DNA of 33,564 nt from Catenovulum agarivorans YM01 (GCF_000281085.1 NZ_JH767545.1:1-33564), one strand, 5' to 3'; positions 16,648 to 25,900 are shown, counted from the stretch's first letter. The notes: generated by a model not told the origin, from the letters alone. Numbers and translations are program-made.

Positions 16648-16742
16648 CTTAACCAAATTTTCACTTTGCCAGTTATAGAGTGTATTTCGAGGCCAATCAT
16701 AAGGCTTCCACACTTACACTCATACAAAACAAAGGAAAATTT
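16648..16742 (+). promoter_or_regulatory. Leader/promoter region, copy 2 of the GH13 duplication
   Basis: Conserved blocks CTTAACCA (16648-16655), ACTTTG and TAGAGTG occur in the same order and at nearly the same distance from the start as in copy 1. TTAACC (16649-16654) lies 19 bases from TATAGA (16674-16679). ACAAAGGAAAA immediately precedes the ATG and includes the ribosome binding site. Shared regulation of both paralogues is likely. Confidence 0.5.
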
Positions 16743-18914
16743 ATGCTCAGCAAATTTATTAGTGCAAAACAATGCCTAGCTACGGCTGTTTTCGCGCTTA
16801 GTATAGGATTATCATCGCACACGCTCGCAGTTACACCAGCTTGGTTAAATGGCGACTCGCAAGCTATTTGGCAAATGTCACCTGGGGTCTACAAACAAGG
16901 TGATACTTGGTATGCGATTTTTCACGCACAGGCCAACGATACCAATGTAAAACTCTATGGCGCTTTTACTGGATGGGAAGGCGGTGCTGTCGCGTTAACG
17001 CCCACGCCAGATGGCAAATTCTGGTGGTTTAAGGGTACAGACAGTAGTTTTGCCAATGCACCGCAACATGGCGACGAATATCGCTTTCAAATTGAGCGAG
17101 ATGGCCAGACCATCACAGTGCAAGATCCAGCAGCACGTTGGGTGACGGATTCAAATCTGTCTACTGGTATGTCAAAAATCTATCTGTCTGATCATTACCA
17201 GTGGCAAAGTAATAATTGGGACAGGCCACAACAGCATTACCTAAACATCTATCAATTACACCCATTACGTTTTACTAGTCGTAATAGTGGTAGCCCGTTT
17301 GCTCAAGTAACAGAAGAGTTAAACAACAATGGTTCCAACGATTACATCAGTGATTTAGGTGTGACTGCAATTGAGTTTTTACCTATCAGTGAATTTGCCG
17401 GAAATCTAAGTTGGGGTTATAACCCGTCATTTTTTTATGCAATAGAGTCGTCATTTGGTGGGCCAGATGCACTGAAAGCTCTAGTTGATGAAGCGCATAA
17501 AAATGGCATTGCGGTGATCCTTGATTTGGAATACAACCATGTGGCGATAGGCGACAATATTTTGTGGCAAGTCAATAACCAAACTTATCTGGATGGTGAT
17601 ACTGTTTGGGGCGGCTTAGTCAATTTTGATAATGATGTCGCAAAACACTTTTTTATTGAGAATGCCAAATATTTAGCCAAAGAGTTTAGAATTGACGGTT
17701 TCCGTTTTGATTCGACTAATACAATCCACAATGTGGATAGTGCAAATGTCACAGTGCAGGGCAGTGGTGGCGGTTGGCAGTTTTTACGTGAATTATATGG
17801 TTCAGTAAAAGCAGTTGATAATGACATTTGGTTTACCGGTGAAGAATTGCCAGATTGGTGGGGATTAACTTCAGATGATGCCGGTAGCTCTATTGCGGGT
17901 AGTAATCATGGGCCGATGGATAGCCAATGGGTTGATACTTTTTACCATGATTTTAAAGCTGTGCTTAAAGGTGATCATTTAGACCGCTTGTTTAATGTTT
18001 GGGGCGAATTCGGCGACGGTTGGCAAGATGCCACAGTGTTTGCCTCGTCACACGATACAGTTGGCAATGTTGATGAGCGTATCGCAAAAGTTGCTAGAGA
18101 CGGCAAAGGTTGGGAAATGAACCAAATTTCACTTGCTGGCACAATTTTAGCCCGCGGCACACCTATGGTATTTATGGGCCAAGAAGCTGGTGAAACCACT
18201 CAATTTCATATCGATTGGTGGGATGACAGGCTCGATCTTAATAACTACACAACTGACATTGCTCGTAAAAAAATTGTCGACTGGTATAAAAAACTCAATG
18301 AGATTCGTCGTAACGATGAAATTTCACTCGCCACTGGCACTAGCTGGGTAACCCATATTCACAATGATAATGGTGTTGCGGCCTTTGTCCGCGATAATGG
18401 TAAATATGTGGTTGTGATGAATTTCCGCGGTACAACTTGGTTTGATTACGATATTGGCGTATCAGGCAAGTATATTGAGCTTGCCAACACTAGCTGGCCT
18501 GTTTACAACTTAGATAATGTCACTTTTGCTAGCCGTGGTGGCGAACAATCATATGAGATAACCAATGTACATATTCCAGCTTATGGTACTGTGGTATTAA
18601 TGCGTGATGACACAGCAGCACCTTTGCCGAGTGTTGAATTTAGCTGTGATAATGCAACGACAGTGATGGGACAAAATGTTTATGCTGTGGGTGGTATCGC
18701 AGAATTAGGCAATTGGGATGTCAATCAAGCATTTGCATTGCAGCCCACAAGTTACCCAACTTGGACAGCAAGATTAGATAATTTACCGGCAAATACAAAT
18801 TTTGAATGGAAATGTATCAAACGTGATCTTGGTGAAGTTGAGTGGCAGCCTGGCAATAATAATGTGGTTAATACACCAACTACAGGAGTTGTGGCTAGTA
18901 GCGGTTCTTTCTAG
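16743..18914 (+). CDS. Secreted GH13 enzyme with C-terminal CBM20, paralogue 2
   Basis: This is a 723-residue tandem copy of the preceding gene, the same length without any gap, and about 83% identical by hand count (126 differences). ATG 16743 is chosen as in copy 1. It has a Sec signal ending near residue 29, an N-terminal beta domain, a GH13 barrel with Asp323 (GFRFDSTN), Glu367 (FTGEEL) and Asp438 (SSHDTVGN), and a CBM20 at about 630-723. The catalytic triad is intact, but flanking residues differ from copy 1: His324 to Ser, Ala366 to Gly, Glu435 to Ser and Glu439 to Thr. This suggests altered substrate subsites rather than loss of function. Confidence 0.9.
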   Translation: MLSKFISAKQCLATAVFALSIGLSSHTLAVTPAWLNGDSQAIWQMSPGVYKQGDTWYAIFHAQANDTNVKLYGAFTGWEGGAVALTPTPDGKFWWFKGTDSSFANAPQHGDEYRFQIERDGQTITVQDPAARWVTDSNLSTGMSKIYLSDHYQWQSNNWDRPQQHYLNIYQLHPLRFTSRNSGSPFAQVTEELNNNGSNDYISDLGVTAIEFLPISEFAGNLSWGYNPSFFYAIESSFGGPDALKALVDEAHKNGIAVILDLEYNHVAIGDNILWQVNNQTYLDGDTVWGGLVNFDNDVAKHFFIENAKYLAKEFRIDGFRFDSTNTIHNVDSANVTVQGSGGGWQFLRELYGSVKAVDNDIWFTGEELPDWWGLTSDDAGSSIAGSNHGPMDSQWVDTFYHDFKAVLKGDHLDRLFNVWGEFGDGWQDATVFASSHDTVGNVDERIAKVARDGKGWEMNQISLAGTILARGTPMVFMGQEAGETTQFHIDWWDDRLDLNNYTTDIARKKIVDWYKKLNEIRRNDEISLATGTSWVTHIHNDNGVAAFVRDNGKYVVVMNFRGTTWFDYDIGVSGKYIELANTSWPVYNLDNVTFASRGGEQSYEITNVHIPAYGTVVLMRDDTAAPLPSVEFSCDNATTVMGQNVYAVGGIAELGNWDVNQAFALQPTSYPTWTARLDNLPANTNFEWKCIKRDLGEVEWQPGNNNVVNTPTTGVVASSGSF

Positions 18915-18943
18915 CGTTCATCTCTAATTAATCTATACTTGTT

Positions 18944-18983
18944 AAGGCACTTAAGTTATTGAAGTAGGCTTAAGTGTCTTTTT
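18944..18983 (+). terminator. Rho-independent terminator after GH13 paralogue 2
   Basis: AAGGCACTTAAG (18944-18955) pairs with CTTAAGTGTCTT (18969-18980), with one G-T wobble and a 13-base loop, and is followed by a short T-run to 18983. Confidence 0.75.
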
Positions 18984-19008
18984 AGCTATTTAGTAGTAAA
19001 AAATGACT

Positions 19009-19034
19009 AAAGAGCTTTAAATTAATAGCTCTTT
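19009..19034. repeat. Small inverted repeat before the binding-protein gene
   Basis: AAAGAGCT (19009-19016) and AGCTCTTT (19027-19034) form an eight-base stem with a ten-base AT loop, about 50 bases before the start of the next gene. It may be a second weak terminator or an operator. No further evidence. Confidence 0.35.
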
Positions 19035-19086
19035 GTTGCATTATTGTTAAGTCTCATTTTGGCGTTTTATCTTAAGGTGTTATTGA

Positions 19087-19965
19087 ATGCGTATACTTAA
19101 ACAAGCTGTAGTTGTATCCAGTTTTACTTTGTGTTGTTTATTTTCTTTATTTACCCACGCCGAAACGATAATTCACTTGGATGTTGCTGAAGCCAAAGAT
19201 AAGTATCACGTCGATTTACTCAAGTTTTTGTTCAGAAACGACAGCAACTATAAATTTCAGCCTTATCCACAAGACATAGCCTATGGTCGCCAGCATACTG
19301 AAATTGACGCAGGTAATTTAAGTGTTGCTGCATTTGGTACTTCGTCAGAACTTGAACAGCGAGTTCGTCCTATTCGTATCCCTATTTTGAAAGGTTTATT
19401 GGGGCATAGAATTTTTATTATCCGCAAAGGTGAAGAAAGCCGTTTTGCCAATATTAATAACATGCAAGATTTATTGGAATTTAAGGCTGGGCAGGGTAGA
19501 ACTTGGGCTGACACAGCCGTTTTAGAGAATGCCGGTATCAATACCATTACGACAGTAAAATACGACAACTTATTTTATATGTTAGATGGTGATAGGTTCG
19601 ATTATTTTCCGCGTGCAGTACACGAACCTTTTTCGGAAGTTGCAACTAGACCACATCTAAACTTAACCGTTGAAAAAAATGTGATGTTAGTTTATCCATT
19701 AGCTTTATACTTATTTGTTGCTAATGACAATGTTAAGTTAGCGAATGCGATTGAAGAACGCTTTGAAGCGGCAATTGCAGATGGTTCATTTGACGAGTTC
19801 TTTTTTAATCATCCACTTATTCAAGATGTATTGCAGAGTGTGAGAATTCAAGATCGTAAGATTATTCGAATTTCTAATCCGAATATGCCTGCGAAAACGC
19901 CATTGGATAGAAAAGAATTATGGTTTGATATCAATAATATGGAATTGGTAAAGACCAACTACTAA
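19087..19965 (+). CDS. Periplasmic solute-binding-like protein (PBP2 type), orphan
   Basis: This 292-residue protein has a clear signal peptide (VVVSSFTLCCLFSLFTHA) and then a fold resembling family 3 substrate-binding proteins: an early strand IIHLDVAEAKDKYHVDLLKF, a central IFIIRKGEES strand, and a late VYPLALYLFVAND hinge. No ABC permease or ATPase gene is adjacent, so it is not an obvious transporter component. Such orphans in Alteromonadales are often annotated simply as transporter substrate-binding-domain proteins. AAGGTG precedes the ATG at suitable spacing. Ligand unknown. Confidence 0.8.
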   Translation: MRILKQAVVVSSFTLCCLFSLFTHAETIIHLDVAEAKDKYHVDLLKFLFRNDSNYKFQPYPQDIAYGRQHTEIDAGNLSVAAFGTSSELEQRVRPIRIPILKGLLGHRIFIIRKGEESRFANINNMQDLLEFKAGQGRTWADTAVLENAGINTITTVKYDNLFYMLDGDRFDYFPRAVHEPFSEVATRPHLNLTVEKNVMLVYPLALYLFVANDNVKLANAIEERFEAAIADGSFDEFFFNHPLIQDVLQSVRIQDRKIIRISNPNMPAKTPLDRKELWFDINNMELVKTNY

Positions 19966-19971
19966 TTATAT

Positions 19972-19999
19972 AGTTAGGCACTGTACTTAGTGCCTAACT
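19972..19999. terminator. Bidirectional terminator between convergent genes
   Basis: AGTTAGGCACT (19972-19982) pairs perfectly with AGTGCCTAACT (19989-19999) around a six-base loop. It lies between the stop codons of the binding-protein gene and the convergent ABC-F gene and probably serves both. T-runs are short on each side. Confidence 0.7.
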
Positions 20000-20012
20000 T
20001 ATAACCACTCAA

Positions 20013-21599
20013 CTATTGTTGAGCTGCTAAAAACTCTTCGTAACTACCACTAAAATCTTTATAGCCATTGTCGTTAAGTTCAATGACACGTGTAGCCAAA
20101 CTAGAGACAAATTCGCGGTCGTGGCTGACGAAAATCAAAGTACCTTCGTATTTTTCAAGGGCAATGTTTAACGACTCAATTGATTCCATATCCAAGTGAT
20201 TGGTTGGTTCGTCCATAATTAAAATGTTTGGTTTGTGCATCATAATTTTGCCGAACAACAAACGACCTTGTTCACCACCAGAGCAAACTTTAACCGATTT
20301 TTTAATATCGTCTTGTGAGAACAATAAACGGCCTAAATAACCACGAACAACTTGATCATCATCACCTTCTTGACGCCATTGGCTCATCCATTCGAATAAG
20401 GACAAATCTTCTTCAAATTCATGGGCATGGTCTTGCGCGTAATAACCTATATTGACGTTTTCCGACCATTTAATCATGCCTGAATCAGCTTCAAGTTCAC
20501 CCATTAATGAACGTAAAAAGGTAGTTTTACCTATACCATTGGCACCGATAACCGCAATTTTTTCGCCAACTTCAGCCAGTAAAGAAATGTTCTTGAGAAT
20601 CTTTTTATCGTCAAAACTTTTGTTTAAGTTTTCAATTTCTAACGCATTACGGAACAATTGTTTTTCTTGTTCAAAGCGAATAAACGGGTTTACTCGGCTC
20701 GACGCTTTTACTTCTGAAAGCTGTATTTTGTCAATTTGACGTGCACGAGAGGTTGCTTGTTTCGCTTTAGAAGCATTCGCCGAGAAGCGCGCTACGAATT
20801 CTTTTAGTTCAGTTATTTGTGCTGCTTTTTTCGCATTGTCCGCTAATAACTGGGCACGAGCCTGTGTTGCTGCAAGCATATATTCATCGTAGTTGCCTGG
20901 ATAAACACGTAACTCACCATAATCTAAATCGGCCATGTGGGTACAAACCGTATTTAAGAAGTGACGATCATGCGAGATGATAATCATGGTTGATTCACGT
21001 TGGTTGAGTGTTTGTTCTAACCAACGAATTGTGTCTATATCCAAGTTATTGGTTGGCTCGTCGAGTAACAAAATATCAGGATCTGAAAACAGCGCTTGGG
21101 CTAATAACACACGTAATTTGTAACCCGGGGCAACTTCACTCATCGGTCCATAATGCAAAGAAACATCAATACCTACGCCAATTAATAGCTCTCCTGCACG
21201 ACTTTCTGCACTGTAGCCATCCATTTCCGCGTATTCAGTTTCTAAGTCGGCTACACGCATGCCGTCTTCTTCGGTCATTTCTGCTTTGGCATAAATAGCA
21301 TCACGCTCTTCTTTAATTTTCCAAAGTTCACCATGACCCATAACAACAGTGTCAATAACACTGTATTTTTCAAAAGCAAATTGATCCTGACGTAACTTAC
21401 CAATGCGCTCGCCTGTATCTAGGCTGATGTTGCCAGCGGAAGGCTCTAAATCACGACCTAAAATTTTCATAAATGTGGATTTACCACAGCCATTTGCACC
21501 AATTAGACCATAGCGGTTACCACCACCAAATTTATGTGAAATATTCTCAAAAAGTGGCTTAGCACCAAACTGCTGAGTGATGTTATTTGCAATTAACAC
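20013..21599 (-). CDS. ybiT: ABC-F ATPase, YbiT type
   Basis: This 528-residue soluble protein has two ABC ATPase domains and no membrane segments. The first Walker A is GANGCGKST (34-42) and the second GANGIGKTT. Both carry [11 protein letters not shown]- or [10 protein letters not shown]-type Walker B motifs, followed by SHDRHFLN and SHDREFVS. The linker ([14 protein letters not shown]) is the ABC-F inter-domain region, and [22 protein letters not shown] closely resembles Escherichia coli YbiT as I remember it. The second signature reads CSGGEQGR, with Cys where Leu is usual. ABC-F proteins act on the ribosome. The start is GTG 21597-21599 with AGAAG upstream. It is a single-gene unit. Confidence 0.93.
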   Translation of the reverse strand: MLIANNITQQFGAKPLFENISHKFGGGNRYGLIGANGCGKSTFMKILGRDLEPSAGNISLDTGERIGKLRQDQFAFEKYSVIDTVVMGHGELWKIKEERDAIYAKAEMTEEDGMRVADLETEYAEMDGYSAESRAGELLIGVGIDVSLHYGPMSEVAPGYKLRVLLAQALFSDPDILLLDEPTNNLDIDTIRWLEQTLNQRESTMIIISHDRHFLNTVCTHMADLDYGELRVYPGNYDEYMLAATQARAQLLADNAKKAAQITELKEFVARFSANASKAKQATSRARQIDKIQLSEVKASSRVNPFIRFEQEKQLFRNALEIENLNKSFDDKKILKNISLLAEVGEKIAVIGANGIGKTTFLRSLMGELEADSGMIKWSENVNIGYYAQDHAHEFEEDLSLFEWMSQWRQEGDDDQVVRGYLGRLLFSQDDIKKSVKVCSGGEQGRLLFGKIMMHKPNILIMDEPTNHLDMESIESLNIALEKYEGTLIFVSHDREFVSSLATRVIELNDNGYKDFSGSYEEFLAAQQ

Positions 21600-21702
21600 T
21601 ATTACTTCTTACTCGTAAAATAAAATTGCGCATAGTTTACGTGGAAATAACTGGCGCGTCAGCTTTAATGCAAAGGATATTTTTTATGGGCATTCTCTAT
21701 GC

Positions 21703-22221
21703 TTAATGATGATGTGCGTGTTGTTTATCAAGTGGTTGACTACTGTAGTTATGTAATACCAATTGAGGTTCATCTAAATTTAAAAACACTGAGCTAACAA
21801 TAAACTGCTCTTGGTAGACCCAGTTTTGATGTTTGTGGCTATTAAGAGATACAGCTATTTGATTAACACCTTGTTTAAGCGCGCTAGCTGGTATATGAAA
21901 GTCTGCTGCGTAGGCACGCAGGTATTTATTGCCATTAATAAATACATGAGCGTGTCCTTGTAATATGTCATCCTGTGCATAGTCTAAGTCGGTGTTGTCT
22001 GCATTGGGTGCATTTAAAATATAGTTATCTAAATTTAGATGTATGTTTATGCCATCCATTGGATCGCGCGTAATCAATAATTCAATTTTCGGGATCTTGT
22101 TGGTTGGCACAACTTGCATTGAGTGTTGGTGCACTTCTTTGGCATTTACTGCCGCGAGCAAGAGTGCACCAATAAAAATAATCGCAAAGGTTAAAAGTCG
22201 TTGTAAAGATTGCATAGTCAT
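21703..22221 (-). CDS. His-rich periplasmic protein following the YHYH gene
   Basis: This 172-residue protein has an N-terminal signal (LLTFAIIFIGALLLAAVNA), an early HQH motif, a GHAHVFINGNKYLRAY motif near the middle and a C-terminal HAHHH tail. The repeated His clusters suggest metal binding, possibly copper, nickel or zinc; this is inference. I recall the GHAH-V/L-x-(I/V)NG motif from secreted proteins of marine bacteria, without a defined role. Its start lies 18 bases after the YHYH gene with AGGAGA eight bases upstream of the ATG, so both genes are co-transcribed. Confidence 0.75.
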   Translation of the reverse strand: MTMQSLQRLLTFAIIFIGALLLAAVNAKEVHQHSMQVVPTNKIPKIELLITRDPMDGINIHLNLDNYILNAPNADNTDLDYAQDDILQGHAHVFINGNKYLRAYAADFHIPASALKQGVNQIAVSLNSHKHQNWVYQEQFIVSSVFLNLDEPQLVLHNYSSQPLDKQHAHHH

Positions 22222-22239
22222 TTAGTCATTCTCCTTGTT

Positions 22240-23556
22240 TTATCGACGTGAGCCACTTGGTGGACCCATAGTCCCAGCGGTTCGACAGCTGGCAACCGCA
22301 TTGTCTTGCAACTTACCAGCAAATCTATCACCGATAATGTAAGGAAATGCCGGCGAGAGTTTATTGTTATCGGTTGTTACTGTTATATGGTAGTGATAGC
22401 CACGCTGTGCATCTGAGTGACCATTGTATTGGTCTAGATAAGGTGAACCTTGTGCGGTTAAATTTGCATCCCAATAATAGTCTTGATGGTAAAAACCATT
22501 GTATGCAACCAGCAAATTACCCGATAAGGTGCGTACTGTTTCATCAAAACCTGGGCCTGAATTAACCGTTTCTGAGCCTTGGCTAACATCGTATTGATCA
22601 ACCAATACACAGCTGCGACCTCCGTCTGAGCAACCTGTGGCTGAATTGGCAGCGTAATCTCTAGTTGTCCAACTGCTGATTGCGAGCACACCATCAGCTT
22701 CCCATGGGCCATAAATTGGATATCCATCCGCGGCATAACCATACAATGGTGAATGTCCGTCGGCGTTGTCGCCAACCATATCGGCTAAACAAGTTGAATA
22801 AAAATGGTGATGGTAGTCGCCATTGGCTGCATGGCCACCACAAATATCCACATCATATTGTTCAGCAACTGGCGCTAAAGTATTCCAGTCGCCTTCATTA
22901 TTGTATGTTTGGCCATCTCCCCAGTTATAAACAGATGAACCATTTACCCATAAACCTACTTTGCCTAATCCGGAATCACAGTCTTGGTCGGTTACTTGAG
23001 GAGATTTAGGTAAGTAGACAGCGCGGGTATCTTGAGTTGGACATTCTGGCCCAGGAGGCCAATAGCCATAACCTTGATTATTTTGGCAATTTACATTGCT
23101 AGAATAGCCAAGATCTTGACCAAAATTGACTAGTTCTCCAACTGATACTTCAGGTTGGGCATTAACAAAATCTGAATTAGCTTTTGGCCGATTCGCCAGT
23201 GAATCGTAAATATCTTGGGTTATTTCAACTTGGTAGTCAGGCACACCCTCAGAAGTTACTAAGGTATAATCCATCCCGTTGTTTTGCACATCTTCGACGG
23301 ATTGCACATTAACTAACACACCTTGACCTGTACTGCTGTCAATAATATGGACAGAGCGAGCATTGTTTTGATTTATTATCCAGCTGCTGTCTGATTGATT
23401 GCCATTGTCATTTGTGTTGTTATTGTCGCTCGGTTGTTCTACATCAACTCCGGTGTCGTCTTCGTCTAGATCTGTAGTTGTGGATACTTTACACCCAGTT
23501 AGTTGCAGGCTTGTTATAGCAATGCCCATCACTAAATATTTTGTTGTTATCTGCAT
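22240..23556 (-). CDS. YHYH-domain lipoprotein
   Basis: This 438-residue protein has a signal with lipobox LTGC (Cys22), then an Asp/Asn/Ser-rich linker (about 29-57) typical of surface-exposed lipoproteins. The YHYH domain spans roughly 190-415, with CGGHAANGDYHHHFY (239-253), GYAADGYPIYGPW (273-285), GFYHQDYYW and GYHYHITV (386-393). The domain's name motif and the surrounding His residues may bind metal, but its function is not established. There are 12 or so Cys, suggesting disulfides outside the cytoplasm. The ATG is preceded by AGGAGC. Operator-like 11-bp repeats lie 60-103 bases upstream, and the BaeSR-like genes lie just upstream on the same strand. Confidence 0.88.
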   Translation of the reverse strand: MQITTKYLVMGIAITSLQLTGCKVSTTTDLDEDDTGVDVEQPSDNNNTNDNGNQSDSSWIINQNNARSVHIIDSSTGQGVLVNVQSVEDVQNNGMDYTLVTSEGVPDYQVEITQDIYDSLANRPKANSDFVNAQPEVSVGELVNFGQDLGYSSNVNCQNNQGYGYWPPGPECPTQDTRAVYLPKSPQVTDQDCDSGLGKVGLWVNGSSVYNWGDGQTYNNEGDWNTLAPVAEQYDVDICGGHAANGDYHHHFYSTCLADMVGDNADGHSPLYGYAADGYPIYGPWEADGVLAISSWTTRDYAANSATGCSDGGRSCVLVDQYDVSQGSETVNSGPGFDETVRTLSGNLLVAYNGFYHQDYYWDANLTAQGSPYLDQYNGHSDAQRGYHYHITVTTDNNKLSPAFPYIIGDRFAGKLQDNAVASCRTAGTMGPPSGSRR

Positions 23557-23615
23557 ACTTGCTCCTAAGTTAAAGCGAATATCAAAGCTCTAGGGCTATA
23601 GTCTATAAAGCAAAT

Positions 23616-23659
23616 GTGCAGATTTAGTGCAGTTGTGGTGAGAATTTAGCGCAGCTGTG
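23616..23659. promoter_or_regulatory. Four 11-bp-phased half-sites upstream of the YHYH gene
   Basis: Read on the plus strand, successive 11-mers are GTGCAGATTTA (23616), GTGCAGTTGTG (23627), GTGAGAATTTA (23638) and GCGCAGCTGTG (23649). They make two 22-bp units of paired half-sites. Tandem direct half-sites spaced one helical turn apart are the known binding geometry of OmpR/PhoB-type regulators. The array ends 8 bases from a minus-strand TATAGA (23602-23607), a candidate -10, so a bound regulator could replace the -35 as in pho promoters. The neighbouring BaeR-like regulator is the obvious candidate. Confidence 0.65.
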
Positions 23660-23699
23660 CTAGTTCTGAAATATGTGTCAGTAAGTAGTTTGGGTATAT

Positions 23700-24389
23700 T
23701 TAGTTAAGTTTATAACCCACACCATAGATGGCTTGGATAGGCGAATCAGCTTTCTTGCTGGTAAGTTTGTGGCGCAAATTTTTCATATGACTGTCTATTG
23801 TTCTGTGGCTGACAATGCGGCCATCGTCGTAACAATTTGCCATTAAGCTGTCTCGGCTAAATACCACACCGGGTTTTGCCATTAAGGTTTTTAAAATTCT
23901 AAATTCCACTAAGGTTAGTTCGACTGCTTGATTGTCTAAATGGCAGCTAAACTTATCTGTATCTAAAACAATATTGGCATGTTCAAGTCGAGTACTTAGG
24001 CTATGTACTTGTTGCGCTTGTTGCACGCGACGTAAAATAATTTGTATGCGGGTTACTACTTCTCGTACCGAAAAGGGTTTACATACATAATCATCAGCGC
24101 CACTTTCTAAACCTATTAAGCGGTCAATTTCATCAATACGTGCGGTTAACATTAAAATAGGCACATCAGAGCTTTTTCTAACCGTTTTGCATATGCTTAA
24201 ACCATCAACATTGGGTAACATTCTATCCAAAATAACCGCGGCTGGTTTTAAGGTTAAAATACTGTCGATGGCATCGGCTCCATCCAGCAGAATTTGTGAG
24301 TCGAAACCTTCCACTTTTAAATAATCTGCAAGTAGTTGTGCAATTTTAACTTCATCTTCAACGATTAATATCAGTTTATTGTTCGACAT
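23700..24389 (-). CDS. BaeR-like OmpR-family response regulator
   Basis: This 229-residue protein has a receiver with VEDE near the N-terminus, phospho-acceptor Asp about 55 (ILDRMLPNVDG) and Lys in YVCKPFSVREV. The segment EIDRLIGLESGADDYVCKPFS is strongly like BaeR. A winged-helix domain ends in AIYGVGYKLN, with recognition region RTIDSHMKNLRHKL. It begins 3 bases after the kinase stop, with GGAG upstream, in the kinase-then-regulator order of baeSR. No mdtABC-type efflux genes are nearby, so the regulon differs from the enterobacterial one. The YHYH gene downstream carries repeats suited to this regulator class. Confidence 0.92.
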   Translation of the reverse strand: MSNNKLILIVEDEVKIAQLLADYLKVEGFDSQILLDGADAIDSILTLKPAAVILDRMLPNVDGLSICKTVRKSSDVPILMLTARIDEIDRLIGLESGADDYVCKPFSVREVVTRIQIILRRVQQAQQVHSLSTRLEHANIVLDTDKFSCHLDNQAVELTLVEFRILKTLMAKPGVVFSRDSLMANCYDDGRIVSHRTIDSHMKNLRHKLTSKKADSPIQAIYGVGYKLN

Positions 24390-24392
24390 AAC

Positions 24393-25808
24393 TTAACTCC
24401 CTGAGCGAATTGGTAATTGCACGGTAATTTTTACGCCTCCGAGTTCAGAGGCAGACGCTGTGATTTGCCCTCTATGTGCTGCAACAATTTGTTGGCAAAT
24501 GGTTAAGCCTAGCCCAGCACCTTTGCCGGCTCGACTTCGAGATTGATCTTCTTGAAACAGTGGTTCAAATACATTGTGATAATTGTTGTTGTCAATGGCG
24601 GGGGCACTGTCTTCAACGTCAATTTGCACAAAATTTTGTGCTTTGCTGACGGTAATTTTAATCAGCCCTGGCGCATTTGTATATTTAACTGAGTTGGTGA
24701 TTAAATTTGCGATTAACTGTGCGATGCGCTGTTCATCGGCAACCAAGCTAACAGATTTGGGGCTGAATAACTCTATGGTTAATTTCGCTTGCTCTATGTT
24801 GGCGGCGTTTAATCCTATTTGTTGCTCGATAATTTTAACGAGATCTGTTGTGGCAAATTGATATCTGAGTCCACCTATATCAGCTAAAGATAATTGATAT
24901 AAATCTTCCACTAGATGGTGTAGCCGATGAACTTCTTGTTCTAACGAATCTAATTGTTGTTCATCCATTTGGCGTACACCCGCTTTAACCAGCTCAATTT
25001 CTCCGGCAAGAATAGACAAGGGGGTGCGTAATTCATGTGAAATATCAGCCAACCAACGGTTTTTGCTTGTGCGATTTTTATCTAGCGTGTCTGCCAAATG
25101 ATCTAGCTGTTTATTCAGTTCACCAAACTCATCTTGATGATATTTGGCTTTGGTTATTTTGAAGTTACCACTTGCGAGTTGGTTTATCTTAGCTAACAGC
25201 TGTCGAATAGGTGATAACATTTTTGGAATGGCGACGACAACCAAGAGTATTGTCAGTAACAAGCTGACAATTGCTATGATGGCAAAGTTGTGCAGTTGTT
25301 GGCGGACAAATAAATCAGTCACAGCATCTTTTGGAACTTCTGGTATCCAACTGTGTAAATAACCTATGATCTGTTGCTGATCTTTCAGTGATATTTGCAC
25401 GCGTAAACGATCGTCCGCTGGGTATTCTGTACCCACAACTAACTTGCCGCTAGCATCAAATAACGCTATGGGGGCACCCCTTTGAGTTTGTGTTGAGGCT
25501 GAGTGCCTTGCAGGTCTTAGGTGATGAGGTCGTTGACCTGCGGGTGGATGTCTTCTATGCCGTGGTCGCATAGGTTGTAGCAAATCATGTTGAGATAAAT
25601 GACTCACGTTTATTTGTGACCAGTCTTGGTTTTGTTGGTAAATAGGAACCAACCTTTGTGCAAGATTACGCAATTTTTGTTTTTCTTGATTTTGAATAAA
25701 TTCGACAAAGCCAGATTTAAAACTAAGTGCAGCCAAGATTAACGAAGCCGTGAGGATAATGGTAATTAAGCTGAATAAAATCAAAAATAGCTTGTGCGAC
25801 AATTTCAT
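24393..25808 (-). CDS. BaeS-like sensor histidine kinase with Arg/His-rich sensor segment
   Basis: This 471-residue kinase has transmembrane segments at about 8-30 and 174-194, then HAMP (195-247), H-box ADISHELRTPL with His258, N-box LIANLITNSVKY, and the C-terminal GKGAGLGLTICQQIV G2 box. The H-box context (RWLADISHELRTPLSILAGEIE) matches the BaeS group. The periplasmic domain has an unusual stretch at residues 79-102 dominated by Arg, His and Pro (RPRHRRHPPAGQRPHH and on), which could bind metal ions or polyanions. G1 appears weak (DVEDSAPAID, no DxGxG). The ribosome binding site is poor. Operator-like repeats lie about 93-114 bases upstream. Confidence 0.92.
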   Translation of the reverse strand: MKLSHKLFLILFSLITIILTASLILAALSFKSGFVEFIQNQEKQKLRNLAQRLVPIYQQNQDWSQINVSHLSQHDLLQPMRPRHRRHPPAGQRPHHLRPARHSASTQTQRGAPIALFDASGKLVVGTEYPADDRLRVQISLKDQQQIIGYLHSWIPEVPKDAVTDLFVRQQLHNFAIIAIVSLLLTILLVVVAIPKMLSPIRQLLAKINQLASGNFKITKAKYHQDEFGELNKQLDHLADTLDKNRTSKNRWLADISHELRTPLSILAGEIELVKAGVRQMDEQQLDSLEQEVHRLHHLVEDLYQLSLADIGGLRYQFATTDLVKIIEQQIGLNAANIEQAKLTIELFSPKSVSLVADEQRIAQLIANLITNSVKYTNAPGLIKITVSKAQNFVQIDVEDSAPAIDNNNYHNVFEPLFQEDQSRSRAGKGAGLGLTICQQIVAAHRGQITASASELGGVKITVQLPIRSGS

Positions 25809-25900
25809 AATCAGTGGGTTTGAGCCTAGTATTATGGTTAATTTATACCAGTCGGCTACGGCTGACTAGTTTGTCGGTGCAAGTTAGCGGTATTTTGCCA

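Noticed and set aside
22458-23009. Overlapping ORFs of about 105-109 codons in other frames of the YHYH gene
   Set aside because: They are composition shadows of the YHYH coding frame, which has the signal peptide, lipobox and domain motifs.
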